From an uncultured Pedobacter sp. (lineage in GTDB: Bacteria > Bacteroidota > Bacteroidia > Sphingobacteriales > Sphingobacteriaceae): a DNA stretch of 64,000 nucleotides. The notes beneath the pieces were generated by a model. It searched no databases. It was not told the origin of the DNA and worked only from the letters and a program-made list of their open reading frames with translations. The translations under genes and the position numbers were made by a program. Of the stretch, positions 1-11,245 are shown piece after piece. Each line of letters opens with the position of its first letter. The first letter of the stretch is position 1. Location: the NCBI RefSeq assembly GCF_913776295.1, contig NZ_CAJYOJ010000013.1, positions 1-64,000 on the forward strand. Direction: 5' to 3'.

Positions 1-187
1 AAAATTTGTTAGGCCGGATTTAAGCGAAACGGAGATACGGTGCTACGGCCTAGCTACGCGGAAATGCATAGGTTCCGCAAGTCGCTCATTAATAAATAAT
101 TGCAAAATAACGTCAATGGTAGCGCAGCGAAGAATCTTAAAATGGAAAAGATCTTCCGATCGTCAGGACACCAGCTAAACTAACTAA

Positions 188-219
188 AAAGCCTCAGCTA
201 TAATAATAGCTGGAGCTTT
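188..219 (-). terminator. putative intrinsic terminator downstream of the Wzi/RemB-like gene
   Basis: Imperfect inverted repeat aaagcctcagcta / tagctggagcttt, with an A-rich run (U-run on the minus transcript) on the distal side. Confidence 0.55.
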
Positions 220-239
220 AATTTTTTTAGGAGGCCTTT

Positions 240-1847
240 TTAAAAATCAGAATATAAATTCCTAAACGAACTCCGTAAACCAAAAGTGATTAAACCGGTA
301 TTGTTTTTACCCAGGCTGTTGCTTTCACGTCTTAATATACCACCTAGTTCCAAACGTAAGTTATATTTCGGATTAATGACGTAAGCCACCCTGCCTTCTG
401 CATAAAAAAGATCGGTACGGATACCCTGAGTGGTGTAATTTCCGGTAGGTTGTACCGCATCCGTATAAGGCTCGAAAATATTCTTGCCATAATTTTGTCC
501 GGCAATGTCCAGGCCGTATTTGGCGTACATCAATTCTCCACTAAAATCGAAACGTTTGTAAGAGTAGTTTAACAAGCCTACCACTTCTCTGAAGTTTGCG
601 CCCATTGGGTGGGCTAAGGGCTCGTTATAATTGGCGTAATTGCCGATACGTGTTCGTGATGAAAAGGTGTAGGGTTTTGCAGTGTTGTATTCTAACAAGT
701 AATTTAGACCATCAACTTTAAAAACATCTGCTCCTCTTACCCCTAACTGCCAGCCATATTTATTCCTGGAACTACCTGAACTCGAGAAGAAATTTTTAGC
801 TTCAAACTCATCTAAGGAGAATTGCCCATAGGCAACCAATTCTTTCATAAATTTATATTTACTGGTAAAACCGATTAAAGCATTATCAGGAGAGCCACTT
901 GATGCTTCAACTGGTCTTAAAAAGATAATTGGATTTGCATACCCCCAATCGAAACCTCTATTGTTACCAGCTTCATCGGTTTGTGCCCATATAATAGAAT
1001 CAAAAAATCCTAACGATAATCTGTTATTTACATTCCAATCTAAGTAATGAAATACACCTCCTTTTTTACGGTTACCTGCATCGTAAGATAATTTGGAAGC
1101 TCCGGGGTCTTGCATGGAAGTCCACATGGCCATATACTGTACATTTCCTAAATTTCCAGTCAGTTTTAAAAAGGGTGCTGGAGAAGAGAAATCGGACAAT
1201 AATAATGACCGGTACCCATCGCCAATAAAGGTTTTATCATAGCCAGCAGTAATGTTTAAATATTTTACCGGCGTATAAGATAGCGTTGCAGTTACATAAG
1301 ACCAATCTAAAGAGCTCTTACCTGCATTAAAACCATAGGCACGATTATAAGACTGTCCTGGAACAACCTCGCTTGAGTTTACGTAATTATTATAATATTG
1401 CGAGAATTGCCCCTGATTTTCAAAGCCGCTTGTATAAAAAGAGAACTTTTTACCAACTGTCCCACCTACCTGATACCCCCTGGTGTTTAACCACAGGTTT
1501 TGCTTACCCGAAAAATCTCTGCCAATTTGAAAATCCGGCAAAAAATCTGCATATACCGTAAAGTCTTCTTTTTTAATATCCAGCAGGTGTTCATTAAACA
1601 ACTTTCGCGAAACCCAAGAATGTCTGCTTGAATCGACCCCAACACTTAGTAATAAATTGCTTATATTCCTTAACAAACTATCATCAATAAAAAAAGGTTT
1701 TAATGAGCTGTGTATTCTGTTATTGGGGTTATAAACCTCACCGCTTAATTTTTGATAGAATTGAAAAGAATAGGGTTGATATACTGCCTGTGCCTTTAAG
1801 TCATAAAAAGAGACTGATAGAAGGAGCAGAAATAAAAGTTTCTTCAT
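240..1847 (-). CDS. outer-membrane beta-barrel protein, capsule assembly Wzi-like / gliding RemB-like
   Basis: 535 aa with signal peptide, aromatic/beta-barrel-rich sequence, adjacent to the EPS locus; family assignment from memory of Bacteroidota proteins. Confidence 0.6.
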   Translation of the reverse strand: MKKLLFLLLLSVSFYDLKAQAVYQPYSFQFYQKLSGEVYNPNNRIHSSLKPFFIDDSLLRNISNLLLSVGVDSSRHSWVSRKLFNEHLLDIKKEDFTVYADFLPDFQIGRDFSGKQNLWLNTRGYQVGGTVGKKFSFYTSGFENQGQFSQYYNNYVNSSEVVPGQSYNRAYGFNAGKSSLDWSYVTATLSYTPVKYLNITAGYDKTFIGDGYRSLLLSDFSSPAPFLKLTGNLGNVQYMAMWTSMQDPGASKLSYDAGNRKKGGVFHYLDWNVNNRLSLGFFDSIIWAQTDEAGNNRGFDWGYANPIIFLRPVEASSGSPDNALIGFTSKYKFMKELVAYGQFSLDEFEAKNFFSSSGSSRNKYGWQLGVRGADVFKVDGLNYLLEYNTAKPYTFSSRTRIGNYANYNEPLAHPMGANFREVVGLLNYSYKRFDFSGELMYAKYGLDIAGQNYGKNIFEPYTDAVQPTGNYTTQGIRTDLFYAEGRVAYVINPKYNLRLELGGILRRESNSLGKNNTGLITFGLRSSFRNLYSDF

Positions 1848-1925
1848 TTGGTAAATTTTAATTCAAGGGGGCAAAGAAAGTAATTATTTATTAATTTAAT
1901 GATGAATGCTAAAGTTCATAAAAAA

Positions 1926-1942
1926 GAAAAGCCCTTTCGGGC
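1926..1942 (-). terminator. short GC hairpin, putative terminator after the WcaJ-like gene
   Basis: gcccTTTCgggc preceded by an A-rich run on the plus strand (U-run in the minus transcript). Confidence 0.5.
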
Positions 1943-1955
1943 CTGTATTTTGTTA

Positions 1956-3347
1956 TTAAAAGGCATTTTCTTCACCCTTAACCATATTAATTACCGTCAT
2001 AAAAATAATCTTAACATCTAACATTGCGCTCCAGTTTTCCAAATACCAGATATCATGTTCTACACGCTTAACCATTTTATAATCTTCCTTTGTTTCGCCA
2101 CGATATCCGTTTACTTGAGCCCAACCGGTAATACCGGGTTTTAAAAAGTGACGCACCATAAACTGATCTACAATACCTTTATATTGTTCGGTATGGCTTA
2201 ACATATGAGGACGGGGTCCTACTACACTCATGTGCCCCATAAATACGTTAAAAAATTGCGGTAGTTCATCCAAACTCGATTTCCTTAAAAACTTTCCAAT
2301 AGACGTTATGCGGTCGTCATTCTTACTGGCCTGTCTTTTATCGCTATCCGCATTCATACGCATGCTCCTGAATTTAAAACACCAGAAAGGCTCATCATCA
2401 CGGCCGCTTCTTAATTGTTTAAATAACACTGGGCCTCTACTTTGCATTTTAATCAATAAGGCGATAATTGGGTATAACCAACTTAACACGAATAGAATCA
2501 CCAAACCGCTGAAAACTACATCAATTACCCGTTTTTTGAAGCGGTTGTGAATTTTCTCTAAAGGTTCTGAACGCAAAGAAATCACAGGGAATTCATTTCC
2601 CAGATAACTTACCGTATAAGGAGACAGTAGGGCTCCACTAATATCAGGAATAAATTTTAACCGTACACATTGCCGCTCAGCTTCCTCTGTTAATAAGGCC
2701 ATATCAGCCATTCGATCAGGGGCGATCGTTACGTAAATATCTTTAATCCCCTTATCAACTGCCATCTTAAACTGCCTTCCCACTACATCGGAAATCTGAC
2801 CGTTACGGTCTAAATAATTGTCTGGTACATCGTTAATAAAACCATGAAATTCAATATAGCGCTGCTTTTCAAAATAATTAGCCAGTTGTAAACCTGTTGC
2901 ATTATTCCCCATAATGGCTACTGATTTAACTCCCCGGAGATGATTAAATAGCAAGAACTGGAATGAAGTGCCTATGAAACGGTTAACCAAGAACAAAATG
3001 GCTAACATACCATAAAATATCACAAGGAACGACCTTGAAAAATCATTTTGTTTTGAAAAGAAAAGGTAAATAGAAAATAAAACTGCATGCAACACCACGC
3101 TCTTCCAGGTTCCCCTGTAAATTCGTTCTATTCTTCTTGAACCATATTCACTGTAAAGACCAAAGCTGGTGGTGCTCACAATCCAAATCAGGTTACAAAC
3201 TACTACATAATGCCATTGCAATTCCGAGCTTACCGCCTTACCCATGTAAGCTGTAAATTCGTAGGCAAAAAAGTACACAATATTGACCATGATCAGATCA
3301 GTTATTGGCAGAATATATTTTAGTATAAATAAGTAACGTGTTTGCAT
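1956..3347 (-). CDS. undecaprenyl-phosphate sugar phosphotransferase (WcaJ/PglC-like polyprenyl glycosylphosphotransferase)
   Basis: N-terminal TM helices, CoA-binding-like middle domain, C-terminal bacterial sugar transferase motifs (FKFRSMRMNAD, LDELPQFFNVFMGHMSVVGPRP, PGITGWAQVNGYRG). Confidence 0.93.
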   Translation of the reverse strand: MQTRYLFILKYILPITDLIMVNIVYFFAYEFTAYMGKAVSSELQWHYVVVCNLIWIVSTTSFGLYSEYGSRRIERIYRGTWKSVVLHAVLFSIYLFFSKQNDFSRSFLVIFYGMLAILFLVNRFIGTSFQFLLFNHLRGVKSVAIMGNNATGLQLANYFEKQRYIEFHGFINDVPDNYLDRNGQISDVVGRQFKMAVDKGIKDIYVTIAPDRMADMALLTEEAERQCVRLKFIPDISGALLSPYTVSYLGNEFPVISLRSEPLEKIHNRFKKRVIDVVFSGLVILFVLSWLYPIIALLIKMQSRGPVLFKQLRSGRDDEPFWCFKFRSMRMNADSDKRQASKNDDRITSIGKFLRKSSLDELPQFFNVFMGHMSVVGPRPHMLSHTEQYKGIVDQFMVRHFLKPGITGWAQVNGYRGETKEDYKMVKRVEHDIWYLENWSAMLDVKIIFMTVINMVKGEENAF

Positions 3348-3605
3348 AGGCCTAAAAAGGAAACTTAAACATTTAATCGGTGTTTTTGTTTGAGCGAATT
3401 ACAATGAACAAAATTAATGCCTAAATTCAGACCCAAAGTTAATTAATCATTACCAAATTAAAAACCGATTAACAGTTGCGCAATGTAAGCTTAAAATAAA
3501 TTCTAAAAAATTTGAGTATCTGTATACTGATAATTAGTAGATTAATCCATTTAATCGGTAGATACCAAAACTTACGACAAGCCAGATAAAAATAGTGGCC
3601 TATAA

Positions 3606-4700
3606 TTAAGCATATTTTATCCCATGCTCAACGACCATATTTTTTGCGACCTGTTTAATCTCCTGCTCATCTGATTTTGGATAAATCAAGAGTATCTCAC
3701 CATCATCCACCACGATATAATTATCAAGCCCTTTTATCACGGCAGCCTTTTCTTTTGGCAAATGAATAATACAGTTGGTTGTATCTTTTAAATTAACTTT
3801 ACCTAAATTAACCATGTTATTTGCTGTATCCTTTTCTCCAACGGCATGTAAAGATGCCCAAGTACCTAAATCAGACCAACCTATCTCGGCCGGAATAGTA
3901 TACACATTATCAGCCTTCTCAAGAATGGCATAATCAATAGATATATTAGGGCTAGAAGGGTAATGATCAGCGATAAATTTCGATTCGTTTGCGGTATTAT
4001 AAAATGGCAGGCCGCTTTCAAACAATGCAGCGATCTCAGGAGCATGACTACAAAATGCCCTTATCAACGAATTTGCCGACCAGACAAATATACCCGCGTT
4101 CCAAACGTAATCCCCACTTTTAAGGTATTCTTCTGCTTTGGCTAAAATAGGCTTCTCCATAAATGCACTTACCTTTTTAACCTCATTTAACTCGTCATGA
4201 CCTGTTACATCCGTTTTTTGATACCTGATGTACCCATAACCGGTATCAGGTCTTGTAGGACTAATGCCTAAAGTTAACAGCGCATTGTTTTCAAAACTAA
4301 ACTCCAGGGCCTGTAGCACTTTGGATATAAAAACATCTTCCTTTAAAATCAAATGATCAGAAGGGGCAACTACAATATTAGCATCCGGGTTTAATTTACT
4401 AATCTTGTAGGTTGCATAAGCTATGCAAGGTGCGGTGTTATTTCTGCTTGGCTCTAAAAGGATATTTTCCTTTAAAACTTCAGGTAACTGCTCGGCAACC
4501 AAATTTGCGTAGGCTTCATTGGTTAAAATAAAGATTTGGTCGTTCGGACAGATATTTAAAAAACGTTCGTAAGTTAACTGTAATAAAGATTTGCCTATTC
4601 CTAAGATATCTATAAACTGTTTTGGAAAAAGATTCCGGCTTTTTGGCCAAAAGCGGGAACCTACTCCACCCGCCATTATTAATACATAATTATTTTTCAT
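3606..4700 (-). CDS. manC: mannose-1-phosphate guanylyltransferase
   Basis: MAGGVGSRFWPKSRNLFPKQF nucleotidyltransferase motif; VEKP-like FMEKP; WNAGIFVW. Confidence 0.92.
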   Translation of the reverse strand: MKNNYVLIMAGGVGSRFWPKSRNLFPKQFIDILGIGKSLLQLTYERFLNICPNDQIFILTNEAYANLVAEQLPEVLKENILLEPSRNNTAPCIAYATYKISKLNPDANIVVAPSDHLILKEDVFISKVLQALEFSFENNALLTLGISPTRPDTGYGYIRYQKTDVTGHDELNEVKKVSAFMEKPILAKAEEYLKSGDYVWNAGIFVWSANSLIRAFCSHAPEIAALFESGLPFYNTANESKFIADHYPSSPNISIDYAILEKADNVYTIPAEIGWSDLGTWASLHAVGEKDTANNMVNLGKVNLKDTTNCIIHLPKEKAAVIKGLDNYIVVDDGEILLIYPKSDEQEIKQVAKNMVVEHGIKYA

Positions 4701-4717
4701 TTATTTCATTATCAAAT

Positions 4718-5827
4718 TTAATTTCCAGATAATTTTAGAAGGTTTTCAATCATTCTATCACTAATACTATTGCTAGAAAAGTTCAGCGAAGTTTTTATAG
4801 CGTTATCTGAAAGAACATTCTTTTCATCCTGATTTAAAGAGTAAAAATTAACAACCTGCTCCATTAGTTTCGTGTGGCTTCCAGGTTCAAATTTAAATCC
4901 ATTTATACCATTTTGTAAATAATCATTTATGCCCCCTCTATCTGATCCAATTACCGGGGTACCACAGGCCATAGCTTCCAATCCAACCAAACCGAGGCTT
5001 TCGTACATTTTTGTTGGAAAAACAAAAGCATCCATTTGATTAAATATCTCTGGTAATTCCAATTGAGATTTAAAGCCCAGGTATTTAACGTATTTGTTAA
5101 GGTTTAATGAGCTAATCATTTCAGAAAAAGCTTGTTCACTATCGCCACGCCCAACAACCAATACCTCTAAGTTGTTAAACTCTGGTAGCTTAATGAGCTC
5201 ATGTGTTGCCAATAATAGTGTATCCCATCCTTTTTCAGGCGCAAGTCTAGAAACATATCCAAGAACACGGCTGCTACTGTTGGATTTAGGCTTAGGTTTA
5301 AAACTGTCAAGATTTACTCCTCCAGATGCAGATATAAAGGTTTTATCAATGTTTAAATCGTATTTCTTCACAATTTCATCCCTGTAAAAAATGCTTGGAC
5401 AAACAATTTGATCAGCTAACTTGATCAAGGGGATCGACATTTTTAACAAAAATCCATCGAGCGAATGGGTTATGATCATGTCTTCACCATGAGGATTAAC
5501 GATGATTAAGAATTTATTGAATATCTTTTTTATTAAAAGTGCATATACCGGTAAAAGGCTATGTGAAACATTGTGAATATAAATAATGTCGTATTTCTTA
5601 AAAAAACCAAAGAAAAGCACATTCAAATAAAATTTAAGATATTTATACAGTTTGGATAAGGCGCTTTTACCCTGCCCCTTTATAAGAGATTTGTGTACTA
5701 TATTTATTTGATCTCCTTGTTCCAAACCAGTGCAAAAATTCTTAACAAACACCCCGAAATATGCATCATCTTCAGATGGGTACATATTGGAAACCACATA
5801 AACTTTTAAACCTTTATCAATACTCAT
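4718..5827 (-). CDS. glycosyltransferase family 4
   Basis: GYVSRLAPEKGWDTLL and ESLGLVGLEAMACGTPVIGSDRGGI motifs. Confidence 0.9.
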   Translation of the reverse strand: MSIDKGLKVYVVSNMYPSEDDAYFGVFVKNFCTGLEQGDQINIVHKSLIKGQGKSALSKLYKYLKFYLNVLFFGFFKKYDIIYIHNVSHSLLPVYALLIKKIFNKFLIIVNPHGEDMIITHSLDGFLLKMSIPLIKLADQIVCPSIFYRDEIVKKYDLNIDKTFISASGGVNLDSFKPKPKSNSSSRVLGYVSRLAPEKGWDTLLLATHELIKLPEFNNLEVLVVGRGDSEQAFSEMISSLNLNKYVKYLGFKSQLELPEIFNQMDAFVFPTKMYESLGLVGLEAMACGTPVIGSDRGGINDYLQNGINGFKFEPGSHTKLMEQVVNFYSLNQDEKNVLSDNAIKTSLNFSSNSISDRMIENLLKLSGN

Positions 5828-5865
5828 TAGGCGTTGCTTTTATAATTTTATCCCAAAAGAGCTTA

Positions 5866-6885
5866 CTAAAAAATATGATGTACATTTTTTTCCCATTCCC
5901 ATGCCGAGCGCATCATCTCATTGATATCAAGATTAGCTCTCCAGCCTAGTTCATTGTTCGATTTCTGTACATCGCCATATACCTTCACCACATCACCAGC
6001 CCTTCTTGGTCCGATCTTATAGTCCAGTTTCCCACCATTTACCCTTTCAAAGGCAGCAATAATCTCCAAAACAGAAGAACCTTTACCTGTACCGATATTG
6101 AAAACATCGTAATTCCCGTTCGGGTTTCCATCTTCTAATTTTTTGATCGCGGCAACATGTGCTTTTGCAAGATCTACAACGTGAATATAATCGCGGATGG
6201 CCGATCCATCTGGGGTATCGTAATCATTGCCATAAACCGTAATCGGGCCACGTTTACCAATTGCAGATTGGGTAATAAAAGGAACCAGATTTGCAGGAAC
6301 GCCATTTGGCAATTCACCAATCAAAGCGGTTTCGTGCGCGCCAACCGGATTAAAATAACGCAAAGAGATTACATTTAAATCAGGGGTTACAGCTGCGGTT
6401 TCGGCCAAAATTTCTTCGGCTATCTGCTTGGTGTTTCCATAAGGAGATTCTGCTTTCTGCACAGGTGCAGCCTCGGTTACAGGCAAGGTTTCTGGCTGAC
6501 CGTAAACGGTACATGAAGAAGAAAACACAAAATCAATCTTCCTGTTAAAAGAGGTTAACAGGTTAATTAAGCTATAGAAATTGTTTCTGTAATATTTTAA
6601 AGGTTCCGCTACCGATTCGCCAACTGCCTTGTAAGCCGCAAAGTGGATAATCCCGTCGATATCAGTGTGCTTTTCGGCAAATTCCTGCACCGCCTTATCT
6701 TCCTGCAGGTCGATTTCGTGAAAATCGAACCACTTGCCGGTGATGGCATGTAGCTGGGTTAAAATTTTGATATTCGAGTTAGAAAGATTGTCGATAATTA
6801 CAACTTCGTATCCTGCATTGTGTAATTCTACAGCGGTATGCGAACCTATGTAACCAGTTCCACCAGTAACTAATATTTTTGCCAT
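5866..6885 (-). CDS. galE: UDP-glucose 4-epimerase
   Basis: VTGGTGYIGSHTAVEL, SSSCTVYG, SPYGNTK; full-length GalE. Confidence 0.93.
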   Translation of the reverse strand: MAKILVTGGTGYIGSHTAVELHNAGYEVVIIDNLSNSNIKILTQLHAITGKWFDFHEIDLQEDKAVQEFAEKHTDIDGIIHFAAYKAVGESVAEPLKYYRNNFYSLINLLTSFNRKIDFVFSSSCTVYGQPETLPVTEAAPVQKAESPYGNTKQIAEEILAETAAVTPDLNVISLRYFNPVGAHETALIGELPNGVPANLVPFITQSAIGKRGPITVYGNDYDTPDGSAIRDYIHVVDLAKAHVAAIKKLEDGNPNGNYDVFNIGTGKGSSVLEIIAAFERVNGGKLDYKIGPRRAGDVVKVYGDVQKSNNELGWRANLDINEMMRSAWEWEKNVHHIF

Positions 6886-6886
6886 T

Positions 6887-7876
6887 TTAACGGTTAAATG
6901 TTGTAAAATCTTTATGTTCTATCTTTTCCAAAGCCTCTGCAGGCAGTGATTTAAAATATTCGTATGTAATTTTTAATCCTTCCGCACGCCCTATTTTAGG
7001 TTCCCATCCCAATAGCTCCTTTGCCTTTGTAATATCAGGCCTGCGCTGTTTCGGATCATCCTGAGGCAGTTCTTTGTACATAATTTTCTGTGTGGTACCC
7101 GTAAGTTTAATAATTTCTTCGCAGAACTGTTTAATGGTAATTTCATCAGGGTTACCAATGTTTACAGGCTGGGCATAATCGCCCATCAATAAACGGTAAA
7201 TCCCTTCAATCAGATCATCAACATAACAGAAAGAGCGGGTCTGGCTTCCATCGCCAAATATAGTTAGATCTTCTCCCCTTAGGGCCTGTCCGATAAAAGC
7301 AGGTAAAACACGACCATCATTCAGACGCATTCGTGGACCATAAGTATTAAAAATCCTTACAATCCTTGTTTCTACGCCATGAAAAGTATGGTAGGCCATG
7401 GTAATGGCTTCTTGGAAACGTTTCGCCTCGTCGTAAACACCACGCGGACCTACCGGGTTTACATTGCCCCAGTATTCTTCGGGTTGTGGGTTAACACTAG
7501 GATCACCGTAAACTTCGGAAGTTGAAGCAATCAGCATCCTGGCTTTTTTACTGCGGGCCAAACCTAAAAGATTGTGTGTACCCAACGAACCTACTTTAAG
7601 GGTCTGGATTGGGATTTTAAGGTAATCAATCGGACTTGCAGGTGAGGCAAAGTGTAGTATATAATGAAGCTCACCAGGAACATGTACAAATTTGGAAACG
7701 TCGTGGTTGTAAAACTCAAAATTATCAAGTTTACACAGGTGTTCGATATTTGCCAGATCGCCAGTAATCAAGTTATCCATTCCGATAACGTGGTAACCTT
7801 CTTTTATAAAGCGATCGCAAAGGTGTGAGCCCAAAAATCCGGCAGCACCAGTAATCAATATTCTTTTCTTACCCAT
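6887..7876 (-). CDS. uxs: UDP-glucuronate decarboxylase (UDP-xylose synthase) type SDR
   Basis: [64 protein letters not shown], characteristic of the UXS/UGD-decarboxylase family. Confidence 0.88.
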   Translation of the reverse strand: MGKKRILITGAAGFLGSHLCDRFIKEGYHVIGMDNLITGDLANIEHLCKLDNFEFYNHDVSKFVHVPGELHYILHFASPASPIDYLKIPIQTLKVGSLGTHNLLGLARSKKARMLIASTSEVYGDPSVNPQPEEYWGNVNPVGPRGVYDEAKRFQEAITMAYHTFHGVETRIVRIFNTYGPRMRLNDGRVLPAFIGQALRGEDLTIFGDGSQTRSFCYVDDLIEGIYRLLMGDYAQPVNIGNPDEITIKQFCEEIIKLTGTTQKIMYKELPQDDPKQRRPDITKAKELLGWEPKIGRAEGLKITYEYFKSLPAEALEKIEHKDFTTFNR

Positions 7877-7877
7877 T

Positions 7878-9188
7878 TTAATCTATTAACTTTCTGCCAA
7901 TACTGTTATAATAATAGCCCATATCAATCATTTTATCTAGATCGTACAAGTTCCGGCCATCAAAAACTACCTTGTTTTTTAAGGTGTTGTCGATTTTTTC
8001 GAAATCAGGGTTACGGAAAACCGACCACTCTGTTGCAATAAGAAGGGCATCGGCATCTTCTAATGCTTCGTACTGGTTTTTGGCATAATTTACCTGGCTG
8101 CCAATGATATTTTTAACATTTCCCATTCCCTCCGGATCGAAAACAGTAACGTTTGCACCGTTTTTAAGCAATGCATCGATAATATATAAAGCCGGGGCTT
8201 CACGTATATCATCCGTTTCGGGTTTAAATGCCAGCCCCCACAATGCAAAATGTTTGCCGTTGATATCGCCTTTGTAGTATTTAAGTACCTTATCAACCAA
8301 AATTGTTTTCTGCCTTTCGTTAACCTCCATCACCGATTTCAGAATCTGGAAATCATAGGCCGTTTCATCGGCAGCTTTAACCAATGCCTGCACATCTTTA
8401 GGGAAACATGAACCACCGTAACCTATACCCGGAAAAAGGAAACGTTTGCCGATACGGTCATCGGAGCCAACCCCCCGGCGTACGGCATCAACATCAGCAC
8501 CTACCAGTTCGCACAGGTTGGCTATCTCGTTCATGAAGGTAATTTTTGTAGCCAGAAAAGAATTTGCTGCATATTTGGTCAGTTCAGATGAGCGCTCATC
8601 CATAAAAAGAATCGGATTTCCCTGACGTACATAAGGTGCATACAGTTCAGCCATCAATTTTTTAGCTTTTTCGCTTTTGGTACCCAAAACCACACGGTCG
8701 GGTTTCATAAAATCTTCAACTGCTACGCCTTCTCTTAAAAATTCAGGGTTCGAAACCACGTCAACTTCTATCGAAGTATTTTCGGCAAAAACAGCTTTAA
8801 CTTTATCGGCAGTTCCAACAGGAACGGTTGATTTATTTACGATAACCTTATATTCGGTAATCAGTTTTGAAATATCTTTTGCAGCACCTAAAATGTAAGA
8901 AAGATCGGCCGCACCATCACCGCCCGGAGGGGTTGGTAAAGCCATAAAAATAATCTGCGCTTCTTTTACGGCATCAGCCACGTTGGTGGTAAAGGTTAAC
9001 CTTTCCTGTTCAATGTTCCGGTGGAACAAAAGATCTAAACCAGGTTCGTAGATCGGCACCTCGCCATTCTGCATCTGCTTTACCTTTGTTTCGTTAATGT
9101 CAACACATATTACATCATTTCCTGTTTCGGCTAAACAGGTCCCGGTAACCAAACCTACGTATCCGGTACCGATAACGGCTATCTTCAT
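7878..9188 (-). CDS. ugd: UDP-glucose 6-dehydrogenase
   Basis: [37 protein letters not shown]. Confidence 0.93.
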   Translation of the reverse strand: MKIAVIGTGYVGLVTGTCLAETGNDVICVDINETKVKQMQNGEVPIYEPGLDLLFHRNIEQERLTFTTNVADAVKEAQIIFMALPTPPGGDGAADLSYILGAAKDISKLITEYKVIVNKSTVPVGTADKVKAVFAENTSIEVDVVSNPEFLREGVAVEDFMKPDRVVLGTKSEKAKKLMAELYAPYVRQGNPILFMDERSSELTKYAANSFLATKITFMNEIANLCELVGADVDAVRRGVGSDDRIGKRFLFPGIGYGGSCFPKDVQALVKAADETAYDFQILKSVMEVNERQKTILVDKVLKYYKGDINGKHFALWGLAFKPETDDIREAPALYIIDALLKNGANVTVFDPEGMGNVKNIIGSQVNYAKNQYEALEDADALLIATEWSVFRNPDFEKIDNTLKNKVVFDGRNLYDLDKMIDMGYYYNSIGRKLID

Positions 9189-9217
9189 ATAATTTTAATT
9201 ATTAAGTTCAATAGATA

Positions 9218-10066
9218 CTAAATCCGTATCCATTTTTCTGGCACTAGATCTTTTGTTTGGGAATTTTTAATTTCATCAGCATACCATCTTCTGGGCGCAA
9301 TTACTTCTTTTTCTGGATTTGGGTTTAACCATGCGCCCCAATAACTAAAACTGCTGTTTGCTATGATGTTATGATTACACTTGCCCATTAGGTGCAAATC
9401 GGCATAATTGGTATCAGCATTATTATGGTCACAAAACACAGAGTTTGCAGAAATATCCAGATTTTCTTTACACCATTGAATATCATCCGAAAACACTAAA
9501 AATTTAGGATTTTCGTGTTTTTGCGAGAAATATTCTATTGCATTCGTATAGTAAGATAAATCACAAGTTCCGTGTACCGCATTTGCACTTTTATCACTTA
9601 AAAAGTCTCCACGCCTAACATGGAGACTTATTGATACGTTACCTTGAATTTCTTGTAAAATTTCCCGATCTCTTGATTGTAATGGAGCAATTACCTTAAA
9701 ATCACTTAACAGGGATTGACGGATGTCCTTAAAATAAGGTTCACTTTGCCAATACCCGTCAATTAAAACAATTGATTGATTGTATTTTTTTAAAATCGAG
9801 CCATCATAGTAGTAATTTTTTTCCTTTAGAAGCTTACACCCATTAAATAATCTTTTAATGGGATTATTAATTTGTTTTAAAAGAGAAGATGTTGCAATTT
9901 CAGCTTTAATATCAAAATTCATTAAACCATAGCTGTGGAGTTTATACTTTTCAAAAGCACTTATATCTAAAATCAAATCCACATTATTTATTAATGCTAA
10001 TCTTTTACCAATGGCATATTGAAATAATTGATTACCTAATCCACCTAATAGTTTAACAACAATCAT
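9218..10066 (-). CDS. glycosyltransferase family 11 (alpha-1,2-fucosyltransferase-like)
   Basis: GGLGNQLFQYAIGKRLA, SLHVRRGDF, NHNIIANSSFSYWGAWLNPNPEKEVIAPRRW. Confidence 0.9.
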   Translation of the reverse strand: MIVVKLLGGLGNQLFQYAIGKRLALINNVDLILDISAFEKYKLHSYGLMNFDIKAEIATSSLLKQINNPIKRLFNGCKLLKEKNYYYDGSILKKYNQSIVLIDGYWQSEPYFKDIRQSLLSDFKVIAPLQSRDREILQEIQGNVSISLHVRRGDFLSDKSANAVHGTCDLSYYTNAIEYFSQKHENPKFLVFSDDIQWCKENLDISANSVFCDHNNADTNYADLHLMGKCNHNIIANSSFSYWGAWLNPNPEKEVIAPRRWYADEIKNSQTKDLVPEKWIRI

Positions 10067-10069
10067 TGA

Positions 10070-11245
10070 TTAAATTTTTTGTAAAGCACTTTTAAAAGTT
10101 TCAATATCATTAAAGGTTAATTCCGGGTAATTACCACAATAAAAACCATTAGTATGCAAGAAATCTGAGTTTGGCAAATCATACAATGTTTTAACATATT
10201 TGTTATAGAAAGGTTGATTTTGCATATTTCCAGCAATCATTGGTCTGATTTCAATACCAGCGCCCGAAAACTGAGACAGATAAAGTTCGCGCAGTTCTGG
10301 TGTTTTACATACAACAGGAACAGCAAATGTTGAAAGTACATCTATGTGATCATGTCTTAAGCCGATAAAATCATCATTAGCTAAAATTTCGGTCTCAATT
10401 TCCAGATAATTTTTTTGTCTTGTTTGAATGTTTGAATCTAAATATTGTAACTGGAATAAACCAAGAAAACCGGTAATTTCTGTTGGACGGAAGTTAAAGC
10501 CTAAATCATAAAAAGTGTACTTCGCTTCGAATTCGCTTTTAATATTATATTTCTTTCTCCACTTACTTTGTTGTTTGGCTGTTAAATTTCTATCCCAACC
10601 ATTCGCCCTAACGATTCTTAGCATTTCTCCAAAATCTTCATCATCTGTACAGATCATTCCGCCTTCAATTGTAGACATATGATGCGCAACAAAAAATGAA
10701 AAGCTTGAACCTAAACTAAAATTACCTGCTTTACCATACTTGGTTTCCGTTCCTAACGATTCGCAGTTATCTTCGATTAAAATAATTCCACGTTCGTTAC
10801 ATATATTTTGAACTTCCCAAATATCATCAACAAATCCCAAAACGTTTGTTAGAAATAATGCTTTGATTTCTGTTTGCTCCAGACAGCGTAATAACTGTTT
10901 AGAACTAATGTTTAAAGTATCTAACTCACAATCAATGGCTACAGGCACTAAACCCAATTGAATTATAGGCATTGTATTGGTTGACCAAGTTAAAGCAGAA
11001 AAACCTACCTGATCCCCATCCTGAAGCTTACCCATATTTTTTAAGGACTGGATCATAGCTAAGTTAGCACTGCCTCCGCTATTAAATAAAATAGCATCTT
11101 TTCGTCCTTGTTTTTTTGCAAACTCCTGTTCAAACTTAGCACATTGTACATCCATACTAAGTTTGTCAGCCGTCATTATAAACTCAGCAAGAGCTTTTTT
11201 TGTTTCATGCTCATTCAAGAAAGCATTTTTCATCAATGGTATCAT
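10070..11245 (-). CDS. DegT/DnrJ/EryC1/StrS-fold PLP enzyme of the Lys-less dehydratase type (ColD-like, GDP-4-keto-6-deoxymannose 3-dehydratase)
   Basis: StrS-fold motifs (EDNCESLG; RANGWDR), but the Schiff-base Lys region reads SFFVAHHMSTIEGGMICT, with His where aminotransferases have Lys; overlaps the GDP-fucose-synthase-like gene by 4 bp. Confidence 0.75.
   Translation of the reverse strand: MIPLMKNAFLNEHETKKALAEFIMTADKLSMDVQCAKFEQEFAKKQGRKDAILFNSGGSANLAMIQSLKNMGKLQDGDQVGFSALTWSTNTMPIIQLGLVPVAIDCELDTLNISSKQLLRCLEQTEIKALFLTNVLGFVDDIWEVQNICNERGIILIEDNCESLGTETKYGKAGNFSLGSSFSFFVAHHMSTIEGGMICTDDEDFGEMLRIVRANGWDRNLTAKQQSKWRKKYNIKSEFEAKYTFYDLGFNFRPTEITGFLGLFQLQYLDSNIQTRQKNYLEIETEILANDDFIGLRHDHIDVLSTFAVPVVCKTPELRELYLSQFSGAGIEIRPMIAGNMQNQPFYNKYVKTLYDLPNSDFLHTNGFYCGNYPELTFNDIETFKSALQKI

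Noticed and set aside
1-239. Possible truncated gene at the left edge
   Set aside because: No ORF of useful length; sequence resembles degenerate intergenic repeat words (cgtca...agcgaag...agatctt...cgtca).
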